64,000 nucleotides of DNA from Actinoplanes flavus (lineage in GTDB: Bacteria > Actinomycetota > Actinomycetes > Mycobacteriales > Micromonosporaceae), in assembly GCF_017592555.1 (NCBI RefSeq), contig NZ_JAGFNS010000018.1, forward strand, positions 124,001 to 188,000, in the 5' to 3' direction. Below are positions 30,412-38,018 of the stretch, piece after piece (within the stretch, counting starts at the first letter, position 1; each line of letters starts with the position of its first letter). The notes beneath the pieces are model-generated. The model was not told where the DNA came from. It did not search any database and saw only the letters and a program-made list of their open reading frames with translations. The translations under genes and the position numbers were made by a program.

Positions 30412-31619
30412 GGTTCGACCTGCTGCTGACCGGCGGCGATCAGGAGCTGGGAATCCGCGACGGGCGAATCGCGGCGGTCGGTGCCGGGCTGCCCCGCGAC
30501 GCACGCCGGGTTGTCGACGTGACCGGCTGCCTGGTCACCCCGGGCCTGATCGATCTGCACACGCATGTCGGACCGGGCTACTGGGGGATCGATCCGGATG
30601 CCGTCGCCTGGCGATCCGGGGTCACCACCTGGGTGGACGCGGGCTCGGCGGGGGCGTTCACGCTGGCCGGGCTGCGGCGCACCGCCGAGTCGGCCGCCGT
30701 GCGGATCCCCGCGCTGCTCAACATCTCCGCGGTGGGGCTGGCCGGGCGCACCGGCGAGTGCCGTGACCTGGCGAACTGCGACACCGCCCTGGCGATCGAC
30801 ACGATCCAGGCGAACCGCGATCTACTGGTCGGGGTGAAGGTCCGCATCGACGCCGACACGGTGGGCGACAACGGCGTGGAGCCGCTGCGCCGCGGGCTCG
30901 CGGCAGCGGACGCCTGCGGGGTGCCGGTCATGGTCCACGTCGGCACGCCCCCGCCCTCCTTGGCGGAGGTGCTCGATCTGCTGCGCCCGGGCGACATCGT
31001 GACGCACTGCGCGAGCGGCATCGCCACGCCGCTGGGCCCGGCGATCCGGGCGGCCGCCGACCGCGGTGTCCTGCTGGACATCGGCCACGGTTCCGGTGGG
31101 TTCGCCTTCGACGTGCTGGAGGCCCAGCTCGAGGCGGGGCTGCGCCCGTTCACCGTCTCCACCGACCTGCACGCCCGGTCCCTGCACGGGCCGGCCTTCG
31201 ACCTGCCGACCACCATGGCGAAACTGCTCGCGGCGGGGATGACGCTGCCCGAGGTGGTGGCCGCGGCGACCACCCATCCGGCGCGGGCGCTGGGCCTTCC
31301 CGGCGGTTCACTCACGGTCGGCGCTCCAGCCGACTTCGCGATCTTCGAGGTACGGGACGAGCCGTTCCCGGTTTCCGACGCGCACCGCCAGGTCCGGATC
31401 TCCCCGTTCCGCCTGATCAACCGGTCCACCTATGTGGACGGCCGTCCACTGCCGCCGAAGCTGTCCGCGCCACCGGCGCCGTGGATCCCCCTGACCGACG
31501 CGCAGCACGCCGCCCTGGCGCGCCGCGATCACGACATCCGTGCCCTGCTCACCACGCCGCTCGTGGATGTGGACGGGCTGGCCGATCAGTTCCCGAGACC
31601 GAAACCGAGGAGTTCCTGA
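30408..31619 (+). CDS. Amidohydrolase/deacetylase metallohydrolase
   Basis: 403 residues of the dihydroorotase-like amidohydrolase group, as in EF0837-type deacetylases. Metal motif HTHVG (H51, H53), a probable carbamylated lysine in LVGVKVRIDAD, then VMVHVG and VTHCASG histidines and the catalytic Asp in VSTDLHA. N-terminal and C-terminal beta-sandwich parts (GLIDLH; GAPADFAIFEV) are present. A likely substrate is an N-acyl amino acid or N-acetyl amino sugar, inferred from the neighbours. It is coupled to the regulator upstream (ATGA) and to ridA downstream (TGATG). Confidence 0.83.
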   Translation: MRFDLLLTGGDQELGIRDGRIAAVGAGLPRDARRVVDVTGCLVTPGLIDLHTHVGPGYWGIDPDAVAWRSGVTTWVDAGSAGAFTLAGLRRTAESAAVRIPALLNISAVGLAGRTGECRDLANCDTALAIDTIQANRDLLVGVKVRIDADTVGDNGVEPLRRGLAAADACGVPVMVHVGTPPPSLAEVLDLLRPGDIVTHCASGIATPLGPAIRAAADRGVLLDIGHGSGGFAFDVLEAQLEAGLRPFTVSTDLHARSLHGPAFDLPTTMAKLLAAGMTLPEVVAAATTHPARALGLPGGSLTVGAPADFAIFEVRDEPFPVSDAHRQVRISPFRLINRSTYVDGRPLPPKLSAPPAPWIPLTDAQHAALARRDHDIRALLTTPLVDVDGLADQFPRPKPRSS

Positions 31620-31999
31620 TGCCCAAACGCGCTGTGATGACCGACAAGGCGGCACCCGCCGGCGGCCCCTACTCGCACGCCGTCGTCGCCGGCGACACGA
31701 TCTATCTGGCCGGGGCGATCCCCGCGCTGCCGGACGGCACCCGGGTGACCGGCAGCTTCGCCGAGCAGGCTCACGCGGCGTTCCGCAATCTGGCGGCGGT
31801 GGCCGAGGCCGCCGGGTCGAGCCTGGACGACGCCGTGCGGGTGGGTGTCTACCTGCGCGACTTCGGCGACTTCGCGGAGATGAACGAGATCTACCAGGAG
31901 TACATCAAGGGGGAACACCGTCCCGTGCGCACGACGCTGCCCGTGCCACTGGTCGGCTTCGACATCGAGATCGACGCTGTTCTCTACACCGGGCCATGA
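31619..31999 (+). CDS. RidA family enamine/imine deaminase
   Basis: 126 residues of the YjgF/YER057c/UK114 family, which hydrolyses reactive enamine/imine products of PLP dehydratases. Typical blocks: GGPYSHAVVAGDTIYLAG, FRNLAAVAEAAGSSLDDAVRVGVYLRDFGDFAEMNEIY, and the active-site arginine in HRPVRTTLPVP. It ends the three-gene operon and overlaps the amidohydrolase stop by one base (TGATG), with CGAGGAG as Shine-Dalgarno. Its presence suggests that the PLP enzyme at 25009-26199 releases an enamine. Confidence 0.9.
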   Translation: MPKRAVMTDKAAPAGGPYSHAVVAGDTIYLAGAIPALPDGTRVTGSFAEQAHAAFRNLAAVAEAAGSSLDDAVRVGVYLRDFGDFAEMNEIYQEYIKGEHRPVRTTLPVPLVGFDIEIDAVLYTGP

Positions 32000-32043
32000 C
32001 CGCGGACGGATAGCCCCGAACTCTCCTGGGTAGAGGGACATTC

Positions 32044-34188
32044 ATGCCTCACCCCGGAGAGTTGCTCGGCGGACGTTACCGGCTGGACGACCGCATCGCC
32101 TCCGGCGGCATGGGCGAGGTCTGGCAGGCGACCGACACCGTTCTGGGACGGGCCGTCGCGGTCAAGACCCTGCTCGCCGACCGGGCCAGCGATGCCGGCT
32201 TCCAGCGACGATTCCGGCACGAGGCGCGGGCGCTCGCGGCCCTGCGCCACCCCGGTGTGGTCGCGGTGTACGACTTCGGCAGCACCGGCACCGAGGACGC
32301 CTACCTGGTCATGGCCCGGGTCGACGGGCAACCGCTGAACCGGATTCTGGCCGAGCGCGGTCGCCTCACCCCGGCCGAGACCATGTCGCTCGTGGCGCAG
32401 GCGGCCTCGGCCCTGGCGGCAGCACACGCCGCCGGGATCGTGCATCGGGACGTCAAACCGGGCAACCTGCTGGTCGAACCGGACGGCACGGTGGTCCTGG
32501 TCGACTTCGGGGTGGCGCGCTCCGCCCATTCCGGCACCCTGACCGGGGCGCGGGAGGTGGTCGGGACTGCCCTCTACATCGCGCCGGAGCAGGTGACGAA
32601 GCAGGAGGCCGGTCCCGCCGCGGATGTCTACGCGCTGGGCGCTCTGGCGTTCCACTGCCTCGCCGGGCACCCGCCGTTCCTCGGCAAGAACCCGATCGCG
32701 ATCGCCCTCCAGCATCTCGACCAGGAGCCGCCGCCGCTGCCGGACGACGTGCCGTCCGCGGTGAGCGCGCTCGTCCGTACCGCGCTGGCGAAGGATCCGG
32801 CGGCACGCTTCCCGTCCGCCGAGGCCATGGCCGAAGCCGCCTCGGCAGCGGCCACCGAACTAACGAACCAGGCCGGCAAATCAGCGGCCACAAAACTCCC
32901 GGACCAGGCCGGGAGTTCAGCAGCCACCGGGCTCGCGGGCCCGGCCAGGGAACCAGCAGCCACCGAACTCACAAGCCAAGCCGGGGAAACAGCAGCCACC
33001 GAACTCACGGGCCAGGCCACGGAACCAGCAGCCACCGGGCTCGCGGGTCAGGCCGGGGAAACGCCCGCCGCGAGGCTCGGAACCCAGGCTGGGGGAACGC
33101 CCGCCGCAGCCCCCACAGGTGGGATCGTGACCGGCCCTGCCCCGGTGGCGCCCGACGACGGCCTCGCGAAGACGAGGACCGGGGCGCCCTGGTTCGGCAT
33201 CGCCGGAGTCGTCCCCATCGGGACGTCCTCGGAGGAAAGCGGAGCCATCGAGCCGGACTCGACCGGCGGGGGTCCCGCCGTTCCCGCGCAACGCTCACCC
33301 GCGACGGCAGGCACGCCGACCGTGCCGACCACGGCGGCGACGGAGGCTCACACCGCTGGTGCTACAACGGCCGCAGCGCTGGGTGGGGCCGCCACGGTCG
33401 GCGAGACCGCCACGGTCGGCGAGACCGCCACGGTCGGCGAGACCGCCGCAGTGGGCGGGGCCGCAGCGGCGGGTGAGACCGCCACGGTCGGCGGGAACGC
33501 CGCAGTGGGCGAGACCGCCGCGCCGAGACCGGCCCCGTCAGAGGGCCAAACCCCTGGTCGAGCCATGGCCGGGACGGAGGGCTGGGCCGCCGCGCCGGGT
33601 ATGGCCGCGGCTGGCGGAGGCGCCGGTGCGGGCGTAGGTGGGACGGCCGGGGATCGGAGTGGAGACTCCGGGGGAAGGATGCGACGGCGGCAGCGGGTGC
33701 TCGCGGTGGCGGCGGCCGTGGTTCTCGGGGTGGCCGGTGTGGTCGCCGCGGCGGATCCGTTCGGGCTCTTCGGTGGCCGGGAGAGGATCGACCGGGTCGT
33801 GCCTGATGCTCCGGCGAGTTCGGCGCCGCGGACCGTGGAGCAGAAGGACGACAAGGGCGGACCGGACAACAAGGCCGACTATCAGGAAAAATCTCCGAAA
33901 CCGAAGAAGTCCTCCGCCGAACCGAGCCGGACGCCGACCCGGCCCGCGGAGAGTCAGGCCGGGCCGACCGCCGGGCCGACCACCGAGCCGACGGCCGGGG
34001 AGACGTCCACACCGGAGCAGACTCCCGACGGCGACGAAACCAGCGAGCCCGGTGAAGACGAGACCGAACCCGGCGCGAACGAGACTGAACCCGGGGAGAA
34101 CCAGGCTGAAAGCGGCGAGATCCAAGCGGAGACCGGCGACAACCAAGCCGCAAGCGGCAAGAACCAAGCCGAAACCAAGGCGCCCTAG
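32044..34188 (+). CDS. Transmembrane Ser/Thr protein kinase 1, repeat-rich
   Basis: 714 residues. Kinase domain about 12-270: GGMGEVW glycine loop, AVKTLL lysine, HRDVKPGNLLVEPDG catalytic loop (about 134), VDFGVAR, and APEQVTKQEAGPAADVYALG. The cytoplasmic linker holds seven 12-residue AATxLxxQAGxx repeats and then ATVGET hexapeptides. One membrane span (about 551-570, RVLAVAAAVVLGVAGVVAAA) leads to an outer tail rich in Thr/Pro/Glu ending in ENQAESGEIQAETGDNQA-type repeats. There is no PASTA domain. The first acyltransferase gene follows about 300 bp downstream on the same strand. Confidence 0.9.
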   Translation: MPHPGELLGGRYRLDDRIASGGMGEVWQATDTVLGRAVAVKTLLADRASDAGFQRRFRHEARALAALRHPGVVAVYDFGSTGTEDAYLVMARVDGQPLNRILAERGRLTPAETMSLVAQAASALAAAHAAGIVHRDVKPGNLLVEPDGTVVLVDFGVARSAHSGTLTGAREVVGTALYIAPEQVTKQEAGPAADVYALGALAFHCLAGHPPFLGKNPIAIALQHLDQEPPPLPDDVPSAVSALVRTALAKDPAARFPSAEAMAEAASAAATELTNQAGKSAATKLPDQAGSSAATGLAGPAREPAATELTSQAGETAATELTGQATEPAATGLAGQAGETPAARLGTQAGGTPAAAPTGGIVTGPAPVAPDDGLAKTRTGAPWFGIAGVVPIGTSSEESGAIEPDSTGGGPAVPAQRSPATAGTPTVPTTAATEAHTAGATTAAALGGAATVGETATVGETATVGETAAVGGAAAAGETATVGGNAAVGETAAPRPAPSEGQTPGRAMAGTEGWAAAPGMAAAGGGAGAGVGGTAGDRSGDSGGRMRRRQRVLAVAAAVVLGVAGVVAAADPFGLFGGRERIDRVVPDAPASSAPRTVEQKDDKGGPDNKADYQEKSPKPKKSSAEPSRTPTRPAESQAGPTAGPTTEPTAGETSTPEQTPDGDETSEPGEDETEPGANETEPGENQAESGEIQAETGDNQAASGKNQAETKAP
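32848..33099 (+). repeat. 36-bp coding tandem repeats in kinase 1
   Basis: Seven in-frame units of 36 bp encode AAT(E/K/G)L(T/P/A)xQAGxx in the juxtamembrane linker. A separate array of 18-bp ATVGET-coding units runs from about 33391 to 33530. Confidence 0.9.
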
Positions 34189-34310
34189 GTCGAAACCGGG
34201 GAGAACCAAGCCGTAAGCGGCAAGAACCAAGGCGAGACCGAGGCGCCCTAGGTCGGCACCGAGAGAACAAGCCGTAAGCGGCGAGAACCAAGCCGAAACC
34301 GACGGGACTC
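34126..34310 (+). repeat. 63-bp tandem repeats spanning and duplicating the kinase 1 stop codon
   Basis: The unit ending ...AGGCGCCCTAG at 34188 is followed by a second 63-bp unit ending in the same GCGCCCTAG at 34251, then a third, more degenerate copy with a 1-bp frame slip (CAAGCCGTAAGCGG shared). The reading frame downstream of the stop remains repeat-like (VETGENQAVSGKNQGETEAP). The rest of the stretch up to 34484 shows decayed repeat and then the acyltransferase leader, with a possible -10 TAAGAT near 34431. Confidence 0.9.
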
Positions 34311-34484
34311 GGGCCGAAACCGGGAGGACCAGGCCGAACAGGGTGATAACCAGGCCTCCGACCTAGCCGACCGGCTCGTGAACAGCCGATGAAAGAGCTG
34401 TGTGCAAGCTTTGGGATCGATATGTAAGATCTCTCAGCTAACCCTCCGGGCGGACCGGCGGCACTGAGTTCCCTTAGGCAGGAC

Positions 34485-36617
34485 ATGTCGGTTATCCACG
34501 ACACGCAAACCGCAGCGCTCCGACCGGAGAACGAGGTCAAGCCGGCTCAGCCACATCTCAGGTTCCGGCCGGACATCGAGGGCATGCGAGCCGTCGCGGT
34601 GACTCTCGTGGTGCTGTCGCATGCCGGGATCGCGGGGCTGGCCGGGGGCTACGTCGGCGTCGACGTGTTCTTCGTGATCTCCGGCTTCCTGATCACCACG
34701 CTGCTGCTCAAGGAGCTCACCCGGACCGGCCGGATCTCGCTGGCCACCTTCTACGCCCGGCGCGCCACCCGGCTGCTGCCGGCGTCGACCCTGGTCCTGC
34801 TGGTCACCGTGGTGGGCAGCTGGCTGTGGCTGCCGGCGACCCGGTTCTCGTCGATCGCCTCGGACGCGATCTACGCCACCTTCTACGGGATCAACTGGCG
34901 GCTGGCGCACGAGGGCGTCCAGTACATGAACGCCGACGCCGCCCCGTCGCCGCTCCAGCATTTCTGGTCGCTCGCGGTGGAGGAGCAGTTCTACCTGGTC
35001 TGGCCGCTGCTTCTGCTGGTCTTCGCGCTGGTGTGGGGCAAACGCCGGGCCGCGGTGGTGGTCACCCTGTGCCTGATCGTGGTGGCGTCGCTGATCACCA
35101 GCGTCCAGGTGACCGAGTCGTCGGCGCCGTGGGCGTACTTCGGGGCGCACACCCGTGCCTGGGAGCTCGGTATCGGCGCCCTGGTGGCGATCGGCGCGAG
35201 CCGTCTGGCCGCCCTGCCCCGGGCGCTGGCCGCCGGCCTGACGTGGGCGGGTCTCGCGGCGGTGGTGACCTCGGCGCTGATGTACGACGAGGCGACCCCG
35301 TTCCCCGGTTCGGCCGCCGCCCTGCCGGTGCTGGGCGCCGCGGCGATCATCGCCGGTGGTTGTGCGGCGCCCCGCGGCGGCGCCGTGGCCCTGCTCGGCA
35401 CCTGGCCGTTCCAGCAGATCGGCAAGTATTCGTACAGCTGGTACCTGTGGCACTGGCCGGTTCTGATGATCGTCCCGTCCATGCTGGACGTGGAGCCGAA
35501 CGTACCGCTCAACCTGGGTCTGTCGGCCGGCGCGCTGGTGCTGGCGATCGGCTCGTACCACCTGGTGGAGAACCCGGTCCGGAACCACGCGTGGGTCAAG
35601 AAGGGCGCCCGCCGGGGCATCGCGGTCGGCCTGGCCCTGTCGATGACCGCCGCGCTGGTCGCGCAGGTCGGCGCCATGAACCCGCCGCAGCTGGCCCGGG
35701 GCGACGCGGCCGTGAACACCGCCAAGGCGGTGGCGGCCGCCGCCGACCCGGAGGCGGAGCTCAGGCGGATCATCGCCGAGTCCGCCCGCCTGGGTGAGCT
35801 GCCGGCGAACGTCACGCCGAAGGTGCAGCGCGCCCACTACGACCTGCCGGCGTACTACAAGAGCAAGTGTCACCTGGACTACGCGGACGTGACCGCCCCC
35901 GGCGAGTGCGTCTTCGGTGACCCGGCCGGCAAGCAGACGGTGTACCTGTTCGGCGACTCGCACGCCGCGCACTGGTATCCGGCCATGGACGCGATCGCCA
36001 AGAAGCGCGGCTGGAAGCTGATGGTCCGCACCAAGAGCGCCTGCCAGGCGCCGCTGGTCCGGACGTACGCCCAGGTCTTCAAGCGCCCGTACGACGAGTG
36101 CAGCCAGTGGCGTGACACCGTCCTCGCCGAGATCAGGCAGACCCGCCCGAAGCTGGTGGTGATCGCCTCGAACGGCAACAACAACGGCGGCCTGCTGGAC
36201 GCGGCCGGCAACCGGATCGACGAGGGCGCCGCCGAGGAGCGGGACGCGCTGTGGGCGGCCGGCTGGACCGCCACCTTCAAGGCCGTCCGTGCCAAGGGCA
36301 CCGCGCTCGTGATGATCGAGGACACCCCGTGGCCGGGCAAGGACGCTCCGGAGTGCCTGGCCGCCCACTCGAACCGGGCGTCGAAGTGCGCCCGCCCGGC
36401 GGCCGAGGCGTTCGCCTTCCCGCCGCGGCAGGCGCTGGTGTCGCAGGCGGCCCGTGGCAACGGGGTCACGGTGATCGAGACCCGGCCGTGGTTCTGTGAC
36501 GGTGACGTCTGCCCGGCCGTGGTCGGCAACATCCTGACCTGGCGGGACAGCAGCCACATCACCACCCGGTACGCCGCGATGCTGGCCCCACTGCTGGAGG
36601 CCCGCCTTCCGATCTAG
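34485..36617 (+). CDS. Membrane O-acyltransferase with SGNH domain, copy 1
   Basis: 710 residues, OafA/YrhL type. The acyltransferase-3 part (about 25-380) has about ten membrane spans and the motifs [43 protein letters not shown] and [12 protein letters not shown]. The C-terminal outer SGNH domain shows the nucleophile block [12 protein letters not shown] and WRDSSHITTRYA with the Asp/His pair. Such enzymes move acyl groups across the membrane onto surface polysaccharide or peptidoglycan. It starts at ATG 34485 in CTTAGGCAGGACATGTCGGT, nearly the same leader as in copy 2. Kinase genes lie on both sides. Confidence 0.9.
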   Translation: MSVIHDTQTAALRPENEVKPAQPHLRFRPDIEGMRAVAVTLVVLSHAGIAGLAGGYVGVDVFFVISGFLITTLLLKELTRTGRISLATFYARRATRLLPASTLVLLVTVVGSWLWLPATRFSSIASDAIYATFYGINWRLAHEGVQYMNADAAPSPLQHFWSLAVEEQFYLVWPLLLLVFALVWGKRRAAVVVTLCLIVVASLITSVQVTESSAPWAYFGAHTRAWELGIGALVAIGASRLAALPRALAAGLTWAGLAAVVTSALMYDEATPFPGSAAALPVLGAAAIIAGGCAAPRGGAVALLGTWPFQQIGKYSYSWYLWHWPVLMIVPSMLDVEPNVPLNLGLSAGALVLAIGSYHLVENPVRNHAWVKKGARRGIAVGLALSMTAALVAQVGAMNPPQLARGDAAVNTAKAVAAAADPEAELRRIIAESARLGELPANVTPKVQRAHYDLPAYYKSKCHLDYADVTAPGECVFGDPAGKQTVYLFGDSHAAHWYPAMDAIAKKRGWKLMVRTKSACQAPLVRTYAQVFKRPYDECSQWRDTVLAEIRQTRPKLVVIASNGNNNGGLLDAAGNRIDEGAAEERDALWAAGWTATFKAVRAKGTALVMIEDTPWPGKDAPECLAAHSNRASKCARPAAEAFAFPPRQALVSQAARGNGVTVIETRPWFCDGDVCPAVVGNILTWRDSSHITTRYAAMLAPLLEARLPI

Positions 36618-36650
36618 GCGAACGGGCCATCGATCGTAGAAGATGAGTCC

Positions 36651-37925
36651 ATGCCCGGACCGGGAGATTCGCTCGGCGGGCGATACCGGTTGGAGGACCG
36701 GATCGCCGCCGGGGGCATGGGCGAGGTCTGGCGGGCCACCGACACCGTCCTGGGCCGTCCGGTCGCGGTGAAGATGCTGCTGGCCGGTACGGCCGGGGAG
36801 GCGAGTTTCCGGCGGCGCTTCGAGCACGAGGCGCGGGCGATGGCCGCGCTGCGGCATCCGGGTGTCGCCGCGGTGTACGACTACGGCAGCACCGCCGAGG
36901 GCGCGTTCCTGGTGATGGCCCGCATCGACGGCCAGTCCCTGGATCAGCGGCTGACCGAGCGCGGCCGGCTGTCGCCCGCCGAGACCATGGCGGTGGTCGC
37001 TCAGGCGGGCCGGGCCCTGCACGCCGCGCACCGGGCGGGCATCGTGCACCGGGACGTCACGCCGGGCAACCTGATCGTCGAGCCGGACGGCAACGTGGTG
37101 CTGGTCGACTTCGGGGTGGCCCGGTCGGCGACGTCGCAGACGCTGACCGGCGCCCGCAACGTGGTGGGTACGGCCTGCTACATCGCCCCCGAGCAGGTGT
37201 CCAAGCAGGTGGTCGGCCCGGCCGCCGACCTGTACGCGCTGGGCGCCGTCGCCTACCACTGCCTGACCGGGGCTCCCCCGTTCACCGGCGACGACGCCGT
37301 CACGATCGCGCTGCGTCACGTCTCGGAGGAGCCGCCGCCGCTGCCGCCGGCCATCCCGGCGCCGGTCCGCGAGCTGGTCGAGCAGGCCCTCGCGAAGGAT
37401 CCCGGCGCCCGGGCCCCGTCCGCCGCCGCGATGGCCGCCGCGGCGACGAACGCGGCCGGTGGCGAGGCGGCGGTCCGTGCGGCGCTTCTGGCCACCGAGC
37501 CGGTCACCACCCCGATCCCGCGCCGGCCGTCCGTCCGGACACCCGTCGACGAGAGCCCGGCGATCCCGGCGGGGCCCGCACGCTGGCTGCCGGTCCTCAC
37601 GGTCGCGCTGACGGTGCTCGCCGTCTCGATGTTCGCGCTCGCCGCGGCCCAATGGTTCGGCTGGTTGCCGGCCGGCCGCGCGACGCCCTCGCCCACCCCG
37701 GCCGGTTCACCGAGCCCGGACGGGCTTCCGAGCGTGTCCGTCACCCCGTCGCCGTCGGCCTCCACCGGCCGCAAGCCTCCGCCCGCGACCCGCACGCGTT
37801 CTCCGCGCCCGTCGGCCACCAGCCCGTCCGCCGACGGCAGTGTCTCGCCCGTCCCGTCGACGAGCGTGTCGCCGGACGCCCCGGCGAGCCCTCCTCCGGC
37901 CGGCCCGTCCGCTGACGCGGGCTGA
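36651..37925 (+). CDS. Transmembrane Ser/Thr protein kinase 2
   Basis: 424 residues. Kinase domain about 12-270, with GGMGEVWRATDTVLGRPVAVKMLL, HRDVTPGNLIVEPDG (about 133), VDFGVAR, and APEQVSKQVVGPAADLYALG. The lysine of the usual HRDxKxxN is Thr here. One membrane span (about 311-338, WLPVLTVALTVLAVSMFALAAA) leads to a short Ser/Pro/Thr-rich outer tail. The N-lobe is very like kinase 1, suggesting a duplication. It begins 33 bp after the acyltransferase stop, so it is probably co-transcribed with it. Confidence 0.9.
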   Translation: MPGPGDSLGGRYRLEDRIAAGGMGEVWRATDTVLGRPVAVKMLLAGTAGEASFRRRFEHEARAMAALRHPGVAAVYDYGSTAEGAFLVMARIDGQSLDQRLTERGRLSPAETMAVVAQAGRALHAAHRAGIVHRDVTPGNLIVEPDGNVVLVDFGVARSATSQTLTGARNVVGTACYIAPEQVSKQVVGPAADLYALGAVAYHCLTGAPPFTGDDAVTIALRHVSEEPPPLPPAIPAPVRELVEQALAKDPGARAPSAAAMAAAATNAAGGEAAVRAALLATEPVTTPIPRRPSVRTPVDESPAIPAGPARWLPVLTVALTVLAVSMFALAAAQWFGWLPAGRATPSPTPAGSPSPDGLPSVSVTPSPSASTGRKPPPATRTRSPRPSATSPSADGSVSPVPSTSVSPDAPASPPPAGPSADAG

Positions 37926-37974
37926 GACCGAAGATCAAGGTCAAGACCCGGCGACGGTACGGCGACCGAAGACG

Positions 37975-38013
37975 ATCCGTGGCGCCGGCCCGGACCGGCC
38001 CGGCGCCACGGAA
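37975..38013. terminator. Bidirectional terminator between kinase 2 and the P450 gene
   Basis: A perfect stem CCGTGGCGCCGG/CCGGCGCCACGG with the loop region GCCCGGACCGGCCCGG lies between the two convergent genes. Flanking T tracts are weak. Confidence 0.6.
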
Positions 38014-38018
38014 TCCGG

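Noticed and set aside
34434-37652. 1072-codon minus-strand frame across acyltransferase 1 and kinase 2.
   Set aside because: It is antisense to two genes with clear motifs on the plus strand and shows no family pattern.
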